Shown: positions 25,080 through 35,058, counted from the first letter of the stretch. The stretch is 64,000 bases of DNA from Maribacter sp. (GCA_011050675.1 DRFI01000029.1:1-64000), one strand, 5' to 3'. The notes: generated by a model not told the origin, from the letters alone. A program made the numbers and translations.

Positions 25080-26573
25080 TTATGTTCTTTTCCAAAAGTA
25101 TGGCGTCAATAAAATCAACACTGTAAATAGCTCTAACCTACCGGCCAACATTAAAAATCCACACCACCACTTTGCTAAATCTGGCAAACTGTTAAAATTA
25201 CTCACAGGATTTAAACTACCTAATGCTGGACCAACGTTACCTAAAGAAGACGCAGCACCACCAATAGCAGATTCAAAATCCAAACCTAAAAAACCAAGTA
25301 CCAATGCTCCTATTATAAATAGTAACATGTACAATACAAAGAACCCAATGATGTTATAAACGATCTTTTCCTTTACTGTTTTATTATTATAACGTACTGG
25401 AATTATGGCGTTTGTATGTAATGTTCTCTTAAACTCCAACACTCCATTCTTAATAATTAATAAGTGACGCATTACCTTAATACCACCAGCTGTTGAACCC
25501 GCAGAACCACCTAAAAAGAAAAGCCCAAAGAAAAAGACCGTTAAAAAGGGAGTCCATTGTGTAAAATCTGCACTAACAAAACCTGTGGTAGTTATTACAG
25601 AAATAATCTGAAATAACGAATGTCTAAATGCGCTTTCTACCTTTCCCAGAACCATAGGATATCCTGGAGTTAGCTCTGTTATATTAGCCTTATAATAGAC
25701 ACCTAATGCAACTATTATGGTAAATACAATAACGAAACCGGCATAATACCTAAACTCTTCATCCTTAAATACTTTCTGCACCTTTCCCTTAAATGCGAAA
25801 TAGCTTAAAACAAAATTACTACCAGCTAAAAACATAAAGAAAATGATAATGTACTGAATCATTGGTTGATCGTTCCAATAGGCAACACTCGCATTTTTAG
25901 TTGAAAATCCTCCTGTTGACAAGGTTGCCATTGCGTGATTTATAGCATCAAAGAAAGACATACCTGCAATTTGTAACAAGATGGTTTCTGCCACGGTATA
26001 CCCAAAGTAAATTAGCCAAAGACGTTTTGCCGTATCTGTTATTCTGGGGTGTAATTTATCTCCCGTAGGTCCTGGTGCTTCTGCAGAAAATAACTGCATA
26101 CCTCCTATTCCCAACAATGGTAATATGGCAATTGCTAATACAATTATACCCATACCCCCAATCCAATGAGTTAAGCTTCGCCAAAACAAAATACCTTCTG
26201 GCATTGCTTCAATATCATCCATAATGGACGCACCAGTAGTTGTATAACCTGATATAGTTTCAAAAAAAGCATTTGTAACCGTTGGCACCGCGCCTGAAAA
26301 AAGATATGGCAGCATACCTGATATAGACATCACAATCCAACCGAAAGTTACTATGATATAGCCCTCTTTCTGTTTAACCTCTTTTTTATGCCCCCTAGTA
26401 TAGTACATCATAAAAACCCCTACGAACATAGTGGTAATAGAAGCCAACATTATACTTAAAGTAGCGCCATCTTGGTAAATACCACTAACTACAGCCGCTA
26501 AAAGCATAAAACCCCCGTTACAAAGTAGCAGAAGCCCCATTAAATGAAATATGATTCTTAAGTTAAGCCGCAT
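25080..26573 (-). CDS. trkH: Trk/Ktr-type potassium uptake membrane subunit
   Basis: The ATG at 26573 is chosen (497 residues, MRLNLRIIFHLMG) because it lies one base after the trkA stop; the longer in-frame form would overlap trkA by about 50 bp. A polytopic membrane protein with the four-fold repeat of TrkH/KtrB: SGYTTTGASI, STGGFSTKNAS, TTTGFVSADF and SSLGNVGPALG are its four pore/selectivity-filter segments. It takes up K+ with the cytoplasmic regulator encoded just upstream. Confidence 0.94.
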   Translation of the reverse strand: MRLNLRIIFHLMGLLLLCNGGFMLLAAVVSGIYQDGATLSIMLASITTMFVGVFMMYYTRGHKKEVKQKEGYIIVTFGWIVMSISGMLPYLFSGAVPTVTNAFFETISGYTTTGASIMDDIEAMPEGILFWRSLTHWIGGMGIIVLAIAILPLLGIGGMQLFSAEAPGPTGDKLHPRITDTAKRLWLIYFGYTVAETILLQIAGMSFFDAINHAMATLSTGGFSTKNASVAYWNDQPMIQYIIIFFMFLAGSNFVLSYFAFKGKVQKVFKDEEFRYYAGFVIVFTIIVALGVYYKANITELTPGYPMVLGKVESAFRHSLFQIISVITTTGFVSADFTQWTPFLTVFFFGLFFLGGSAGSTAGGIKVMRHLLIIKNGVLEFKRTLHTNAIIPVRYNNKTVKEKIVYNIIGFFVLYMLLFIIGALVLGFLGLDFESAIGGAASSLGNVGPALGSLNPVSNFNSLPDLAKWWCGFLMLAGRLELFTVLILLTPYFWKRT

Positions 26574-26574
26574 C

Positions 26575-27924
26575 TTAAAGGAACATTCGTTCAATTTTTG
26601 GAATCTCTGAAGGTAAACAACAAACAACTACCCTATCCCCTTCTTGTATTCTAAATCCACCAAGGGCAATATGACCTACACCATCTCTAACAACACCACC
26701 AATAGTGGCTGCCTTAGGAAAATCTAGCTCACGTATAATAGCTCCCGTTACTTTAGAATTCTTTTTTACTATAAATTCTAATATCTCTGCATTTAAATTA
26801 TTTAAACGCATTAGAGCCACTACTTCTCCTTTACGAATATGTCTAAAGATATTGTTGGCAGCTAAAAGTTTTTTATTGATTAAAGTATCAATACCTATCG
26901 AGTGTGAGAGTTGAAAATAATCCATATTCTCTACCAAGGCAATTGTCTTTTTTATGTATTTAGATTTTGCTACTAAACATGACATAATATTAGTTTCTGA
27001 ATTTCCGGTTACCGCAATAAAGGCATCCATAGATTCTAAGCTTTCTTCATCTAACAATTCAACATTTCTACCATCGCCGTTAATTACCAATGCATTTGGC
27101 AATTCATCAGCTAAGTCAAATGCTTTCTCCTTATTCTTTTCAATTAGCTTTACATTGAATTTATTAGCACAAAGATCTCTTGCCGTTTTATAACCTACCT
27201 TACTACCACCAAGTATCATTACATTCTTGATTTCAGCTTTTTTCTTACCAGTAAGTTTATAGAGTTCATCAACACCCTTTTTCACGGTTATAAAATATAC
27301 TTGATCACCTTCTTTAAAAACAGTATCTCCACGAGGTATAACCGTATATTGAGTTCCTGTTCGCTGAAGTGCTATTGGCATAAAATGTAGTTCAGGAAAA
27401 ATCTTCGCAGCTTCTTTAACCATTTTACCAACAAACGGTGCAGATTTTAATAAAGACACCCCTACCATAATCAGCTCACCGTCCTCAAACTCATATGTAT
27501 CATTAAAAGCAGACTTATTCAATAGCATTTGAATTTCTGTAGCCGCTAATGCTTCTGGTGATATTAATTCATCTATTCCTAATTCAGAAAATCTTAGTAA
27601 CTCTTTATTCTTTATAAATTCTGTATTCGATATTCTAGCAATAGTACGCTTACACCCTAACTGTTTCGCTAACATGCATAACGTTAAGTTCGTTGTTTCA
27701 GAAGAAGTTACCGCAATAACCAAATCTGAATCTTTTACTTGTGCATCATTTAATACCGCAATAGAAGTTGCATCACCTTTTAAAACTCGTATATCTAGAT
27801 GATTGTCTGCGTAAGCAAGACTTTCTTTTTTAGAATCAATTAAGGTAATATCCTGTGATTCATAAGAAAGCAACTTAGCTAAATGAAAGCCTACCTCCCC
27901 AGCACCAGCAATTATAATCTTCAT
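26575..27924 (-). CDS. trkA: Trk system potassium uptake regulator TrkA
   Basis: 449 residues. Two tandem RCK units, each a Rossmann NAD-binding domain (GAGEVGFHLAKLL near residue 6 and GGSKVGYKTARDL near 236) plus an RCK-C domain. It is the cytoplasmic gating subunit of the K+ channel/transporter encoded by trkH, from which it is separated by one base. A possible -7 element in minus orientation lies about 100 bp upstream (28026-28033, complement TAATTTTG), less convincing than the others. Confidence 0.95.
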   Translation of the reverse strand: MKIIIAGAGEVGFHLAKLLSYESQDITLIDSKKESLAYADNHLDIRVLKGDATSIAVLNDAQVKDSDLVIAVTSSETTNLTLCMLAKQLGCKRTIARISNTEFIKNKELLRFSELGIDELISPEALAATEIQMLLNKSAFNDTYEFEDGELIMVGVSLLKSAPFVGKMVKEAAKIFPELHFMPIALQRTGTQYTVIPRGDTVFKEGDQVYFITVKKGVDELYKLTGKKKAEIKNVMILGGSKVGYKTARDLCANKFNVKLIEKNKEKAFDLADELPNALVINGDGRNVELLDEESLESMDAFIAVTGNSETNIMSCLVAKSKYIKKTIALVENMDYFQLSHSIGIDTLINKKLLAANNIFRHIRKGEVVALMRLNNLNAEILEFIVKKNSKVTGAIIRELDFPKAATIGGVVRDGVGHIALGGFRIQEGDRVVVCCLPSEIPKIERMFL

Positions 27925-28127
27925 TTATTTTATTAGACCGCTACTAATCAAGTACAAATTTTCTTCTCTTAAATATTATAGATACTTAAAAGTAGGCTTG
28001 AAAAAATATAGCATTTATTATGGCACAAAATTACATAATTAAATTAGTTTATTCTTTATTTTCAATTCTTTAAGCCTTCTAAGACCAAGCTAAGTTGTTA
28101 AAAAGGAATTAAGCATTAGCTATATTG

Positions 28128-28135
28128 TATATTTG
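28128..28135 (+). promoter_or_regulatory. TAnnTTTG -7 element upstream of menG (TATATTTG)
   Basis: Exact consensus match ending 19 bp before the ATG at 28155. Its position inside the longer possible ORF (start 28125) argues for the 28155 start. Confidence 0.6.
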
Positions 28136-28154
28136 CCAAAAAAATAGCAATAAA

Positions 28155-28892
28155 ATGCCCCAAAAAGTTACGCCCTATAAAGATTCTGATCTAGGAAAAA
28201 AGGAACAGGTTACAAAAATGTTCGATACTATTTCTAAAAATTATGACGGCTTAAACCGTGTTATATCTTTTGGCATTGATATTAAATGGCGTAAAAAAGT
28301 GGTTGAAATATTAAAAAAAGAACAACCTGAGTCTATTTTAGATATCGCTACGGGTACAGGAGATTTAGCAATTGCATTGGTTAGTACCGGTGCTAAAAAA
28401 ATTGTTGGACTTGATATTTCACCAGGAATGTTATCTGTCGGTAAAGAAAAAGTTACAGACAAAAATCTGGACAACACTATTGAAATGATTGTAGGCGATA
28501 GTGAAAATCTTGTTTTTGATGATAATTCTTTTGATGCCGTTACCGTTTCTTTTGGTGTTCGTAATTTCGAAACTCTTGAAACAGGAATGTCTGAAATACT
28601 TCGTGTTTTAAAGCCTAACGGCTCATTAGTTATTTTAGAAACATCAGTACCAACCAAAACACCTTACAAACAAGGATATAAGTTTTATACAAAAAATATC
28701 CTCCCTTTAATTGGTAAACTATTCTCAAAAGACGATTCTGCATATGGCTATCTAAGCGAATCTGCTTCTGTTTTTCCACATGGCGAAAATTTCAACAATA
28801 TTTTGCGCGAAATTGGGTTTATAGAGGTAACGAATAAACCTCAAACATTTGGGGTTGCATCAATTTATGTTGCGAAAAAGGCTAATATTTAA
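28155..28892 (+). CDS. menG: demethylmenaquinone methyltransferase
   Basis: Also called ubiE. The ATG at 28155 (245 residues, [11 protein letters not shown]) is chosen because the -7 promoter box lies within the longer form. It methylates demethylmenaquinone to menaquinone, the quinone of flavobacteria and so the likely electron acceptor of Nqr encoded here. Motifs: [34 protein letters not shown] (SAM), [14 protein letters not shown] and ILETSVP. porT follows after 54 bp. Confidence 0.94.
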   Translation: MPQKVTPYKDSDLGKKEQVTKMFDTISKNYDGLNRVISFGIDIKWRKKVVEILKKEQPESILDIATGTGDLAIALVSTGAKKIVGLDISPGMLSVGKEKVTDKNLDNTIEMIVGDSENLVFDDNSFDAVTVSFGVRNFETLETGMSEILRVLKPNGSLVILETSVPTKTPYKQGYKFYTKNILPLIGKLFSKDDSAYGYLSESASVFPHGENFNNILREIGFIEVTNKPQTFGVASIYVAKKANI

Positions 28893-28911
28893 TTTTAGCA
28901 TACTCACAATA

Positions 28912-28919
28912 TATATTTG
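28912..28919 (+). promoter_or_regulatory. TAnnTTTG -7 element upstream of porT (TATATTTG)
   Basis: Exact consensus match ending 27 bp before the porT ATG at 28947. The upstream in-frame TTG at 28917 lies inside this box, so it is not the start. Confidence 0.55.
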
Positions 28920-28946
28920 ACGTTTTACAATCGTAAACGAGTATAT

Positions 28947-29639
28947 ATGAAGAAGTGGTTTTTTATAAGCCTAACGTTGTTGATAACGAATATATTAAGT
29001 GCTCAATTCAACGAAAGCCCCATATTGAACAAACAAAACGAGGATAAGAAACTCATTAACTGGGGTTATTTCTTAGGTTTAAATCAGTATGATTTCAAAA
29101 TTGAATACAAGGAAAATGCTCAAGATATCTTGGTTAGCAAAAGTTTTGGATTTAATGTTGGATTGATTGGCGAGTTACGACTTAATGAATTTTTAGATCT
29201 TCGTTTTGAACCAGGTCTACATTACGGATCAAGATTAATGGGTTTTCCTGGTTTTGATGATGAGCGTGATGCCATTAGAGAAGTGAAATCTACCTATATT
29301 AATTTTCCTGTTTTACTTAAAGCAAGCACACGAAGATTCGGAAATTTCAAACCATTTTTATTAGCGGGTGGTTCACGTAGTCTAAACCTAGGTAGTAATG
29401 AAGAAAGTCTAGACGACAACAGCTCTGGTACTTTTAGAATGAAAAAATGGGTCTATAATTACGAACTAGGTTTTGGTATAGATTTTTATTTGGAATACTT
29501 TAAATTCACTCCATCTATACGAGGAGTTTTTGCCTTAACCGACGAACTAGTACCAGATCAAGATCCTAATAGTCCTTGGACAGGTAATATTGAATCATTA
29601 AAAACTCGCGGTCTTTTCATCAACTTTACTTTTGAATAG
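28947..29639 (+). CDS. porT: PorT/SprT, outer-membrane protein of the type IX secretion system
   Basis: The ATG at 28947 is chosen (230 residues, MKKWFFISLTLL...) since it opens a Sec signal peptide ending LSAQ. The mature part is a small beta barrel of the PorT family: NWGYFLGLNQYDFKIEY, DLRFEPGLHYGSR, TYINFPVLLKAS, PFLLAGGSRSLNL, and a C-terminal GLFINFTFE ending in F-E like an outer-membrane strand. In flavobacteria porT (sprT in gliding species) characteristically follows ubiE/menG, and the same order is seen here. Required for T9SS export in characterised species. Confidence 0.85.
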   Translation: MKKWFFISLTLLITNILSAQFNESPILNKQNEDKKLINWGYFLGLNQYDFKIEYKENAQDILVSKSFGFNVGLIGELRLNEFLDLRFEPGLHYGSRLMGFPGFDDERDAIREVKSTYINFPVLLKASTRRFGNFKPFLLAGGSRSLNLGSNEESLDDNSSGTFRMKKWVYNYELGFGIDFYLEYFKFTPSIRGVFALTDELVPDQDPNSPWTGNIESLKTRGLFINFTFE

Positions 29640-29699
29640 CACTTAGCAAAATTTAAAGGTCTTATTTTACTACTACACCATGTAAATTATTAGACTAAT

Positions 29700-30419
29700 C
29701 TATTTTCTAATTTCGTGTAGTAAAATTGCCGTCGCGGATGCCACGTTTAAACTCTCTGTAGTTGCATCTCCAAATTGCGGAATAGCCAATCTATCTGTAC
29801 ATAATTGAGCAATAGTATCTGAAACACCCTTACCTTCATTACCCATAATCATTATTCCTTTTTTTGGCAGTTTTGTATTGTTTACACTTTCCCCATCCAT
29901 AAATGTTCCATATACAGGTAACTGTGTTGAATTTAAAAAAACCTGAAGATCTTTATACTGAACATTAACTCTGGTAATTGAACCCATAGTTGCTTGAAGT
30001 ACTTTAGGATTATAACAATCAACGGTATCTATTGAACAAACAATATCAGTAATACCGAACCAATCACACAGTCTAATTATTGTACCTAAATTACCTGGAT
30101 CTTGTACACCATCCAATACTAAAATCCAATCCGAAAGTATTTTATCTGTTGATTTAGGAATATGAAAAACTCCAAGATATCCATTTGGGTTTTTAAGACT
30201 ACTTATTTGTGATAATTCTTTATTTGATATTGAATAGGACGGCACATCACCAACTTCCAATTTATTAGAATCAACAACAAATAATTTATATACTTCCATT
30301 TTGGAATTCAATACTTCCTCTACGGTCTTTTTACCTTCAACAACAAAAAGTCCATGCTCATTTCGGCACTTTTTTTGCTGTAGACTTTTGATAAGTTTCA
30401 ATTCACTTTTGACAACCAT
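29700..30419 (-). CDS. SPOUT (TrmH/RlmB-type) RNA 2'-O-methyltransferase
   Basis: 239 residues. The N-terminal substrate-binding domain contains KKCRNEHGLFVVEGKKTVEEVL; the SPOUT catalytic domain has LDGVQDPGNLGTIIRLCDWFG, ATMGSITRV, MGNEGKGVSD and the final knot motif IPQFGDATTESLNVASATAILLHE, with catalytic-type residues N and E/S of the family. It methylates a ribose 2'-OH in rRNA or tRNA; the exact nucleotide cannot be inferred. It is divergent from tamL, with 54 bp between the start codons. Confidence 0.9.
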   Translation of the reverse strand: MVVKSELKLIKSLQQKKCRNEHGLFVVEGKKTVEEVLNSKMEVYKLFVVDSNKLEVGDVPSYSISNKELSQISSLKNPNGYLGVFHIPKSTDKILSDWILVLDGVQDPGNLGTIIRLCDWFGITDIVCSIDTVDCYNPKVLQATMGSITRVNVQYKDLQVFLNSTQLPVYGTFMDGESVNNTKLPKKGIMIMGNEGKGVSDTIAQLCTDRLAIPQFGDATTESLNVASATAILLHEIRK

Positions 30420-30429
30420 TCAAATAATG

Positions 30430-30437
30430 TATTTTTG
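30430..30437 (+). promoter_or_regulatory. TAnnTTTG -7 element upstream of tamL (TATTTTTG)
   Basis: Exact consensus match ending 36 bp before the chosen tamL ATG at 30474. It makes the in-frame TTG at 30435 impossible as a start. Confidence 0.55.
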
Positions 30438-30473
30438 ATTTATATGAGGATGGCACTTTGCTCCAAAAACAAC

Positions 30474-33038
30474 ATGGCTAAATTAAGCTTATTATCACTA
30501 CTGGCAATAGTCTTGCTATCCTGTAACTCGCTAAAAAAAGTTGAGGACGATGAATATTTGGTGATTAAAAACGCTATTTACGCCGATTCTATCAAAGTAA
30601 ACAACGAAGAATTAGAAAGTCTTATCTATCAAAAATCCAATTCAACCGTATTAGGATACCCATTAAGACTTAATTTATATAACCTAGCAAAAGAAAATCC
30701 TGATTCCTCTTTTAATGATTGGTTGTACAAAAAGGAAAATAGAAAAAAGAGACTTACAAATCTACTCTCTGCTAAACAAGTAGAGCGTTTAGGCGAGTCA
30801 TTCATCGTCAAAGGGCTCAGCAACTGGCTTAAGGACATTGGAGAAGAACCTACTATTCTAGATACTACCAGAACACGTTTAACCTTAGCAAAACTTAGTG
30901 CGTACTATCAAAGTAAAGGTTTTTTCACCAACTCCACTACATATCTAATTGATAGCACCAAGCACAAGAAGGCAAAAGTAAATTATCATATAGAACTAGG
31001 AGACCCTTATATGATAGATTCTCTTGGCAACAATATTTCATCAACTGCAATAGACTCTCTTTATTTTTTAAATTCTGCAAACTCGTTAATAAGGGAGGGG
31101 CAACAATTTGATTTATCTAACTTTAACAGCGAACGAGAACGACTTACAGGTATTTTTAGAAATAGTGGTATTAGAAATTTTCAAGAAAGCTCTATTACTT
31201 TTGATATACTAAGGGACACCACTAAATCTGCAGATGACCAGAAAATGAATATCACCCTTAATATTGGTGATTTAAAAACTAGAGGCGAAAACGAAGTAAC
31301 TACATCTGCTTATAAAGTTGAAAAAATTAATAAAATCAATATCTATACAGACTATTTATCTACGGGCACTCAAGATTCTCTTTACACCTTAGATTACCAA
31401 GATTATACCATTCATTACTCCAAAAATTTTGACATAAAACCAAAAACTTTAGCAAATGCAATCTTTTTCAAAAAGGATAGTATTTATAGAGATGTAGATA
31501 AAATTAGAACATCCAGGCAGTTAAACGCACTTAATGTTTTCAAGTACCCAAATATTATTTTTGAAGCAGACTCCTTAGGTAACCAAGTAAATACCAATAT
31601 TTATCTAGCACCAAAAACTAAATATTCGCTCGGGACTGATTTTGAAGTTAGTCGTTCTAACTTACGTCGATTAGGTGTTGGCCTAGGCACTACCCTACTT
31701 ATTAGAAATATTTTTAAAGGAGCAGAAAACTTAAGTATCTCGGCAAATGGATCTTATGGTCTTTTAAGCAGTAATACTTTTGAGGCTAATTATTTCTCAG
31801 AATTTGGTGGAGATATAGCTCTAGATTTTCCGAGAATTTGGTTTCCATTCATCAATACTTCTAGAATAATACCTAATTACACATTACCGAAAACCAGAAT
31901 TGCTATTGGAACCAATTTTCAAAATAATATTGGTCTAGACAAACAGACATTCAACACAGTTTTAGGCTACAGCTGGACACCTAGCGATTTTGTAAATCAC
32001 GATGTTGAATTACTGAATATACAATTTGTAAGAAATGTAAATAGTAATAGATTCTATAATGTATATACAAATACTTACGAGCTTCTAGATGATATTGCAG
32101 ATTCATACGAAGACGTTGATTTATACCCAGAATTAGCTGAATATTTTGAAACAGGAGATAGTGACAGTGAACTTAATTTAATAATTCCGTCGGGTACAAA
32201 AGGATTTACAAGTGCTATTTTAGATAATGAAGTAACTTCTACCACCAACGATTTTGATGACGTTAGCTCTATTGAAGAAAGAAGAATTAGACTAACCGAA
32301 AATAATTTAATTTTCGCAACAAACTACACCTTCAACAAAACCAATAGAACAGGAATCATCGATAATTCATTTTATCAATTTCGTTGGAAGATTGAAGGCG
32401 CAGGGAATGTTTTATCTGCTTTTTCTTCATTTATACCCTTCAATAAAAATGACAATGACCAACTTTTAGTTTTTGGAGTTCCATTTTCACAATACATTAA
32501 AAACGAATTTGAGTATGTTAAATATTGGGACTTATCACGTTCAAACGTATTAGCTGCACGAGTCTTTTTCGGTATCGCTATACCTTATGGTAATTCTGAT
32601 AACATTCCTTTTGTACGAAGTTATTTTGGCGGTGGCTCTAACGACAACCGTGCATGGTTCCCATACTCCTTAGGTCCCGGTAGTGTATCGGCAGTAAATG
32701 ATTTCAATGAAGCAAATTTAAAATTAGCTTTGAATCTAGAGTATAGATTTCCTGTTGTTGGCGATATCAACGGAGCAATTTTTGCTGATGCAGGAAACAT
32801 TTGGAATGTTCTAGATAATGTAGTAGACCCAGATGCCACCTTTGACGGATTGGGCTCTTTAAAGGATATTGCTCTTGGCACAGGCGTTGGGCTGCGATAC
32901 GATTTTACCTATTTTCTTTTTAGGTTAGATTTAGGCTTTAAAACCTACAACCCTGCCGAAATTCAGTCTAAACGCTGGTTTAGAGATTATAATTTCGCAA
33001 ATTCAGTTTTACAAATAGGCATCAACTATCCCTTTTAA
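30474..33038 (+). CDS. tamL: TamL-like Omp85 lipoprotein (BamA/TamA family outer-membrane assembly factor)
   Basis: The ATG at 30474 is chosen (854 residues): it starts a textbook lipoprotein signal (MAKLSLLSLLAIVLLSC, lipobox LLSC, Cys17), whereas earlier in-frame starts overlap the promoter box. The N-terminal ~350 residues contain POTRA-like repeats (INIYTDYLS...YTIHYSKNFDIKPKTLANAIFFKKDSIY). The C-terminal half is an Omp85 16-strand barrel with RSYFGGGSNDNRAWFPYSLGPG, EYRFPVVGDINGAIFADAGNIW, and GTGVGLRYDFTYFLFRLDLGFK. A lipid-anchored TamA variant is known in Bacteroidota as TamL. No tamB homologue is seen in the window. Confidence 0.85.
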   Translation: MAKLSLLSLLAIVLLSCNSLKKVEDDEYLVIKNAIYADSIKVNNEELESLIYQKSNSTVLGYPLRLNLYNLAKENPDSSFNDWLYKKENRKKRLTNLLSAKQVERLGESFIVKGLSNWLKDIGEEPTILDTTRTRLTLAKLSAYYQSKGFFTNSTTYLIDSTKHKKAKVNYHIELGDPYMIDSLGNNISSTAIDSLYFLNSANSLIREGQQFDLSNFNSERERLTGIFRNSGIRNFQESSITFDILRDTTKSADDQKMNITLNIGDLKTRGENEVTTSAYKVEKINKINIYTDYLSTGTQDSLYTLDYQDYTIHYSKNFDIKPKTLANAIFFKKDSIYRDVDKIRTSRQLNALNVFKYPNIIFEADSLGNQVNTNIYLAPKTKYSLGTDFEVSRSNLRRLGVGLGTTLLIRNIFKGAENLSISANGSYGLLSSNTFEANYFSEFGGDIALDFPRIWFPFINTSRIIPNYTLPKTRIAIGTNFQNNIGLDKQTFNTVLGYSWTPSDFVNHDVELLNIQFVRNVNSNRFYNVYTNTYELLDDIADSYEDVDLYPELAEYFETGDSDSELNLIIPSGTKGFTSAILDNEVTSTTNDFDDVSSIEERRIRLTENNLIFATNYTFNKTNRTGIIDNSFYQFRWKIEGAGNVLSAFSSFIPFNKNDNDQLLVFGVPFSQYIKNEFEYVKYWDLSRSNVLAARVFFGIAIPYGNSDNIPFVRSYFGGGSNDNRAWFPYSLGPGSVSAVNDFNEANLKLALNLEYRFPVVGDINGAIFADAGNIWNVLDNVVDPDATFDGLGSLKDIALGTGVGLRYDFTYFLFRLDLGFKTYNPAEIQSKRWFRDYNFANSVLQIGINYPF

Positions 33039-33053
33039 ATATAATTGTTTTAT

Positions 33054-33061
33054 TACTTTTG
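33054..33061 (+). promoter_or_regulatory. TAnnTTTG -7 element upstream of fbaA (TACTTTTG)
   Basis: Exact consensus match ending 37 bp before the fbaA ATG. Confidence 0.55.
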
Positions 33062-33098
33062 TTTTTCATTTTTTCAGAAACTAAAAGACCACTAAATT

Positions 33099-34166
33099 AT
33101 GGCTCACAATATTAAGCCGGGAGTTGCTACCGGAGACGAAGTTCAAGCAATATTCAACTACGCAAAAGAAAAAGGTTTTGCTTTACCAGCCGTAAACGTA
33201 ATTGGTTCTGACACTATTAATGGTGTTTTAGAAACTGCCGCAAGTTTAAACGCTCCAGTAATTATTCAATTTTCTAATGGCGGAGCTCAGTTTAATGCTG
33301 GAAAAGGTCTTTCAAATGACGGTCAAAAAGCTGCTATTGCAGGTGCAGTTGCGGGTGCAAAACATGTTCATCAATTAGCAGAAGCTTACGGTGCAACAGT
33401 AATTCTTCATACAGACCACTGTGCTAAAAAACTATTGCCTTGGATCGACGGACTTTTAGATGCTAGTGAGAAACATTTCGCTGAAACAGGTAAATCTCTT
33501 TTCAGTTCTCACATGATCGATCTTTCTGAAGAACCTTTAGAAGAAAACATTGAAATCTGTAAAGGTTACCTAGAGCGCATGAGCAAAATGAACATGACTT
33601 TAGAAATCGAACTAGGTATAACTGGTGGTGAAGAAGATGGTGTTGATAATTCTGATGTAGATGATTCTAAATTATACACACAACCAGAAGAAGTAGCCTA
33701 TGCTTACGAAGAGCTTTCAAAAGTAAGTCCTAAGTTTACAATTGCCGCTGCATTTGGTAACGTACATGGTGTATATAAGCCAGGTAACGTAAAGTTAACT
33801 CCGAAAATCCTTAAGAATTCTCAAGAATATATTTCTAAGAAATATGGTGTTGAGCATAATCATATCGATTTCGTATTCCACGGTGGTTCTGGATCTACAG
33901 TAGAAGAAATTAGAGAAGGTATCAGCTACGGTGTTATTAAAATGAACATTGATACTGATTTACAATATGCTTTCTTAGCAGGTGTTCGTGACTACGTTCA
34001 GGATAATAAAGATTACTTACAGGCACAAATCGGAAATCCAAAAGGATCAGATGAGCCTAACAAGAAATATTATGACCCAAGAGTTTGGTTAAGAAAAGGT
34101 GAAGTAACTTTCATAGAGCGTTTGAAAAAAGCGTTTGAAGATTTAAATAACGTTAATACGCTATAA
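33099..34166 (+). CDS. fbaA: class II fructose-1,6-bisphosphate aldolase
   Basis: 355 residues, the long type IIA length. Zinc-dependent cleavage and condensation of fructose-1,6-bisphosphate in glycolysis and gluconeogenesis. The catalytic/metal HTDHCAKK segment carries D106 and H107; SSHMIDLSEEPLEENI, FGNVHGVYKPGNVKL and FVFHGGSGSTVEEI hold the remaining zinc and phosphate ligands. accD follows after about 30 bp, a neighbour arrangement linking carbon flow to fatty-acid synthesis, perhaps on one transcript. Confidence 0.96.
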   Translation: MAHNIKPGVATGDEVQAIFNYAKEKGFALPAVNVIGSDTINGVLETAASLNAPVIIQFSNGGAQFNAGKGLSNDGQKAAIAGAVAGAKHVHQLAEAYGATVILHTDHCAKKLLPWIDGLLDASEKHFAETGKSLFSSHMIDLSEEPLEENIEICKGYLERMSKMNMTLEIELGITGGEEDGVDNSDVDDSKLYTQPEEVAYAYEELSKVSPKFTIAAAFGNVHGVYKPGNVKLTPKILKNSQEYISKKYGVEHNHIDFVFHGGSGSTVEEIREGISYGVIKMNIDTDLQYAFLAGVRDYVQDNKDYLQAQIGNPKGSDEPNKKYYDPRVWLRKGEVTFIERLKKAFEDLNNVNTL

Positions 34167-34197
34167 TAAACTTTAGATTAACCAATAAATGGATGAT

Positions 34198-35058
34198 ATG
34201 ACGGCTTGGTTTAAAAGAAAAGAAAAAGGGATACAAACCTCTACTGAGGAAAAAAAAGACACTCCAAAAGGCTTGTGGTACAAATCGCCCACAGGTAAAA
34301 TTGTCGAGTCTGATGATCTTGCAAAAAACTTTTATGTAAGCCCAGAAGATGATTATCATGTAAGGATCGGTAGTAAAGAGTACTTTGAAATTTTGTTCGA
34401 CAACAATAAGTTTACTGAACTTGATGAAAAGCTTACTTCTAAAGATCCCTTAAAATTCGAGGATACCAAGAAATATAGTGAGCGTTTAAAAGCCGCACAG
34501 AAAAAAACCGGACTTAAAGATGCTGTAAGAACAGGATACGGAAAGTCTTTTGGTAAAGATATCGTTATCTGCTGCATGGATTTCAAATTCATTGGTGGTT
34601 CTATGGGTAGTGTTGTAGGTGAAAAGATTGCTCGTGGTATTGATCACGCCATCAAAAAGAAAACACCATTTATGATGATTTCTAAATCTGGTGGTGCACG
34701 TATGATGGAGGCTGCGCTTTCATTGATGCAATTAGCTAAAACATCTGCTAAATTGGCTCAATTATCTGACGCAGGTTTACCATACATCTCACTATGTACA
34801 GATCCAACAACTGGTGGTACAACGGCATCATATGCTATGTTAGGCGATATTAATATTGCCGAACCTGGTGCTTTGATCGGTTTTGCCGGCCCTCGTATAG
34901 TTAAGGATACTACCGGTAAAGAATTACCTGAAGGTTTTCAATCTTCAGAGTTTTTATTGGAGCATGGCTTTTTAGATTTTATTTCTCACAGAAAAAATTT
35001 AAAGAAAAAGGTTAACCTATATATTGACCTAATTCAGAACAACCCTGTGAGATCATAA
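34198..35058 (+). CDS. accD: acetyl-CoA carboxylase carboxyltransferase subunit beta, without zinc-ribbon cysteines
   Basis: The ATG at 34198 is chosen ([11 protein letters not shown], 286 residues) by likeness to flavobacterial AccD starts; an in-frame ATG three codons earlier (34189) is possible. With AccA it transfers carboxyl from biotin to acetyl-CoA, the first step of fatty-acid synthesis. The crotonase-like core is clear: [54 protein letters not shown] and [14 protein letters not shown]. The N-terminal zinc ribbon is altered: where most bacteria have two CxxC pairs, this has WYKSPTGK and YVSPEDDYH. Confidence 0.95.
   Translation: MTAWFKRKEKGIQTSTEEKKDTPKGLWYKSPTGKIVESDDLAKNFYVSPEDDYHVRIGSKEYFEILFDNNKFTELDEKLTSKDPLKFEDTKKYSERLKAAQKKTGLKDAVRTGYGKSFGKDIVICCMDFKFIGGSMGSVVGEKIARGIDHAIKKKTPFMMISKSGGARMMEAALSLMQLAKTSAKLAQLSDAGLPYISLCTDPTTGGTTASYAMLGDINIAEPGALIGFAGPRIVKDTTGKELPEGFQSSEFLLEHGFLDFISHRKNLKKKVNLYIDLIQNNPVRS

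Noticed and set aside
25036-25359. 107-codon plus-strand frame opposite the end of trkH
   Set aside because: Antisense to a clear trkH reading frame and begins inside the shared terminator region; a shadow frame.
30435-30473. Longer N-terminus for the Omp85 lipoprotein
   Set aside because: The TTG at 30435 lies inside the -7 promoter box and the extension would mask a perfect lipoprotein signal.
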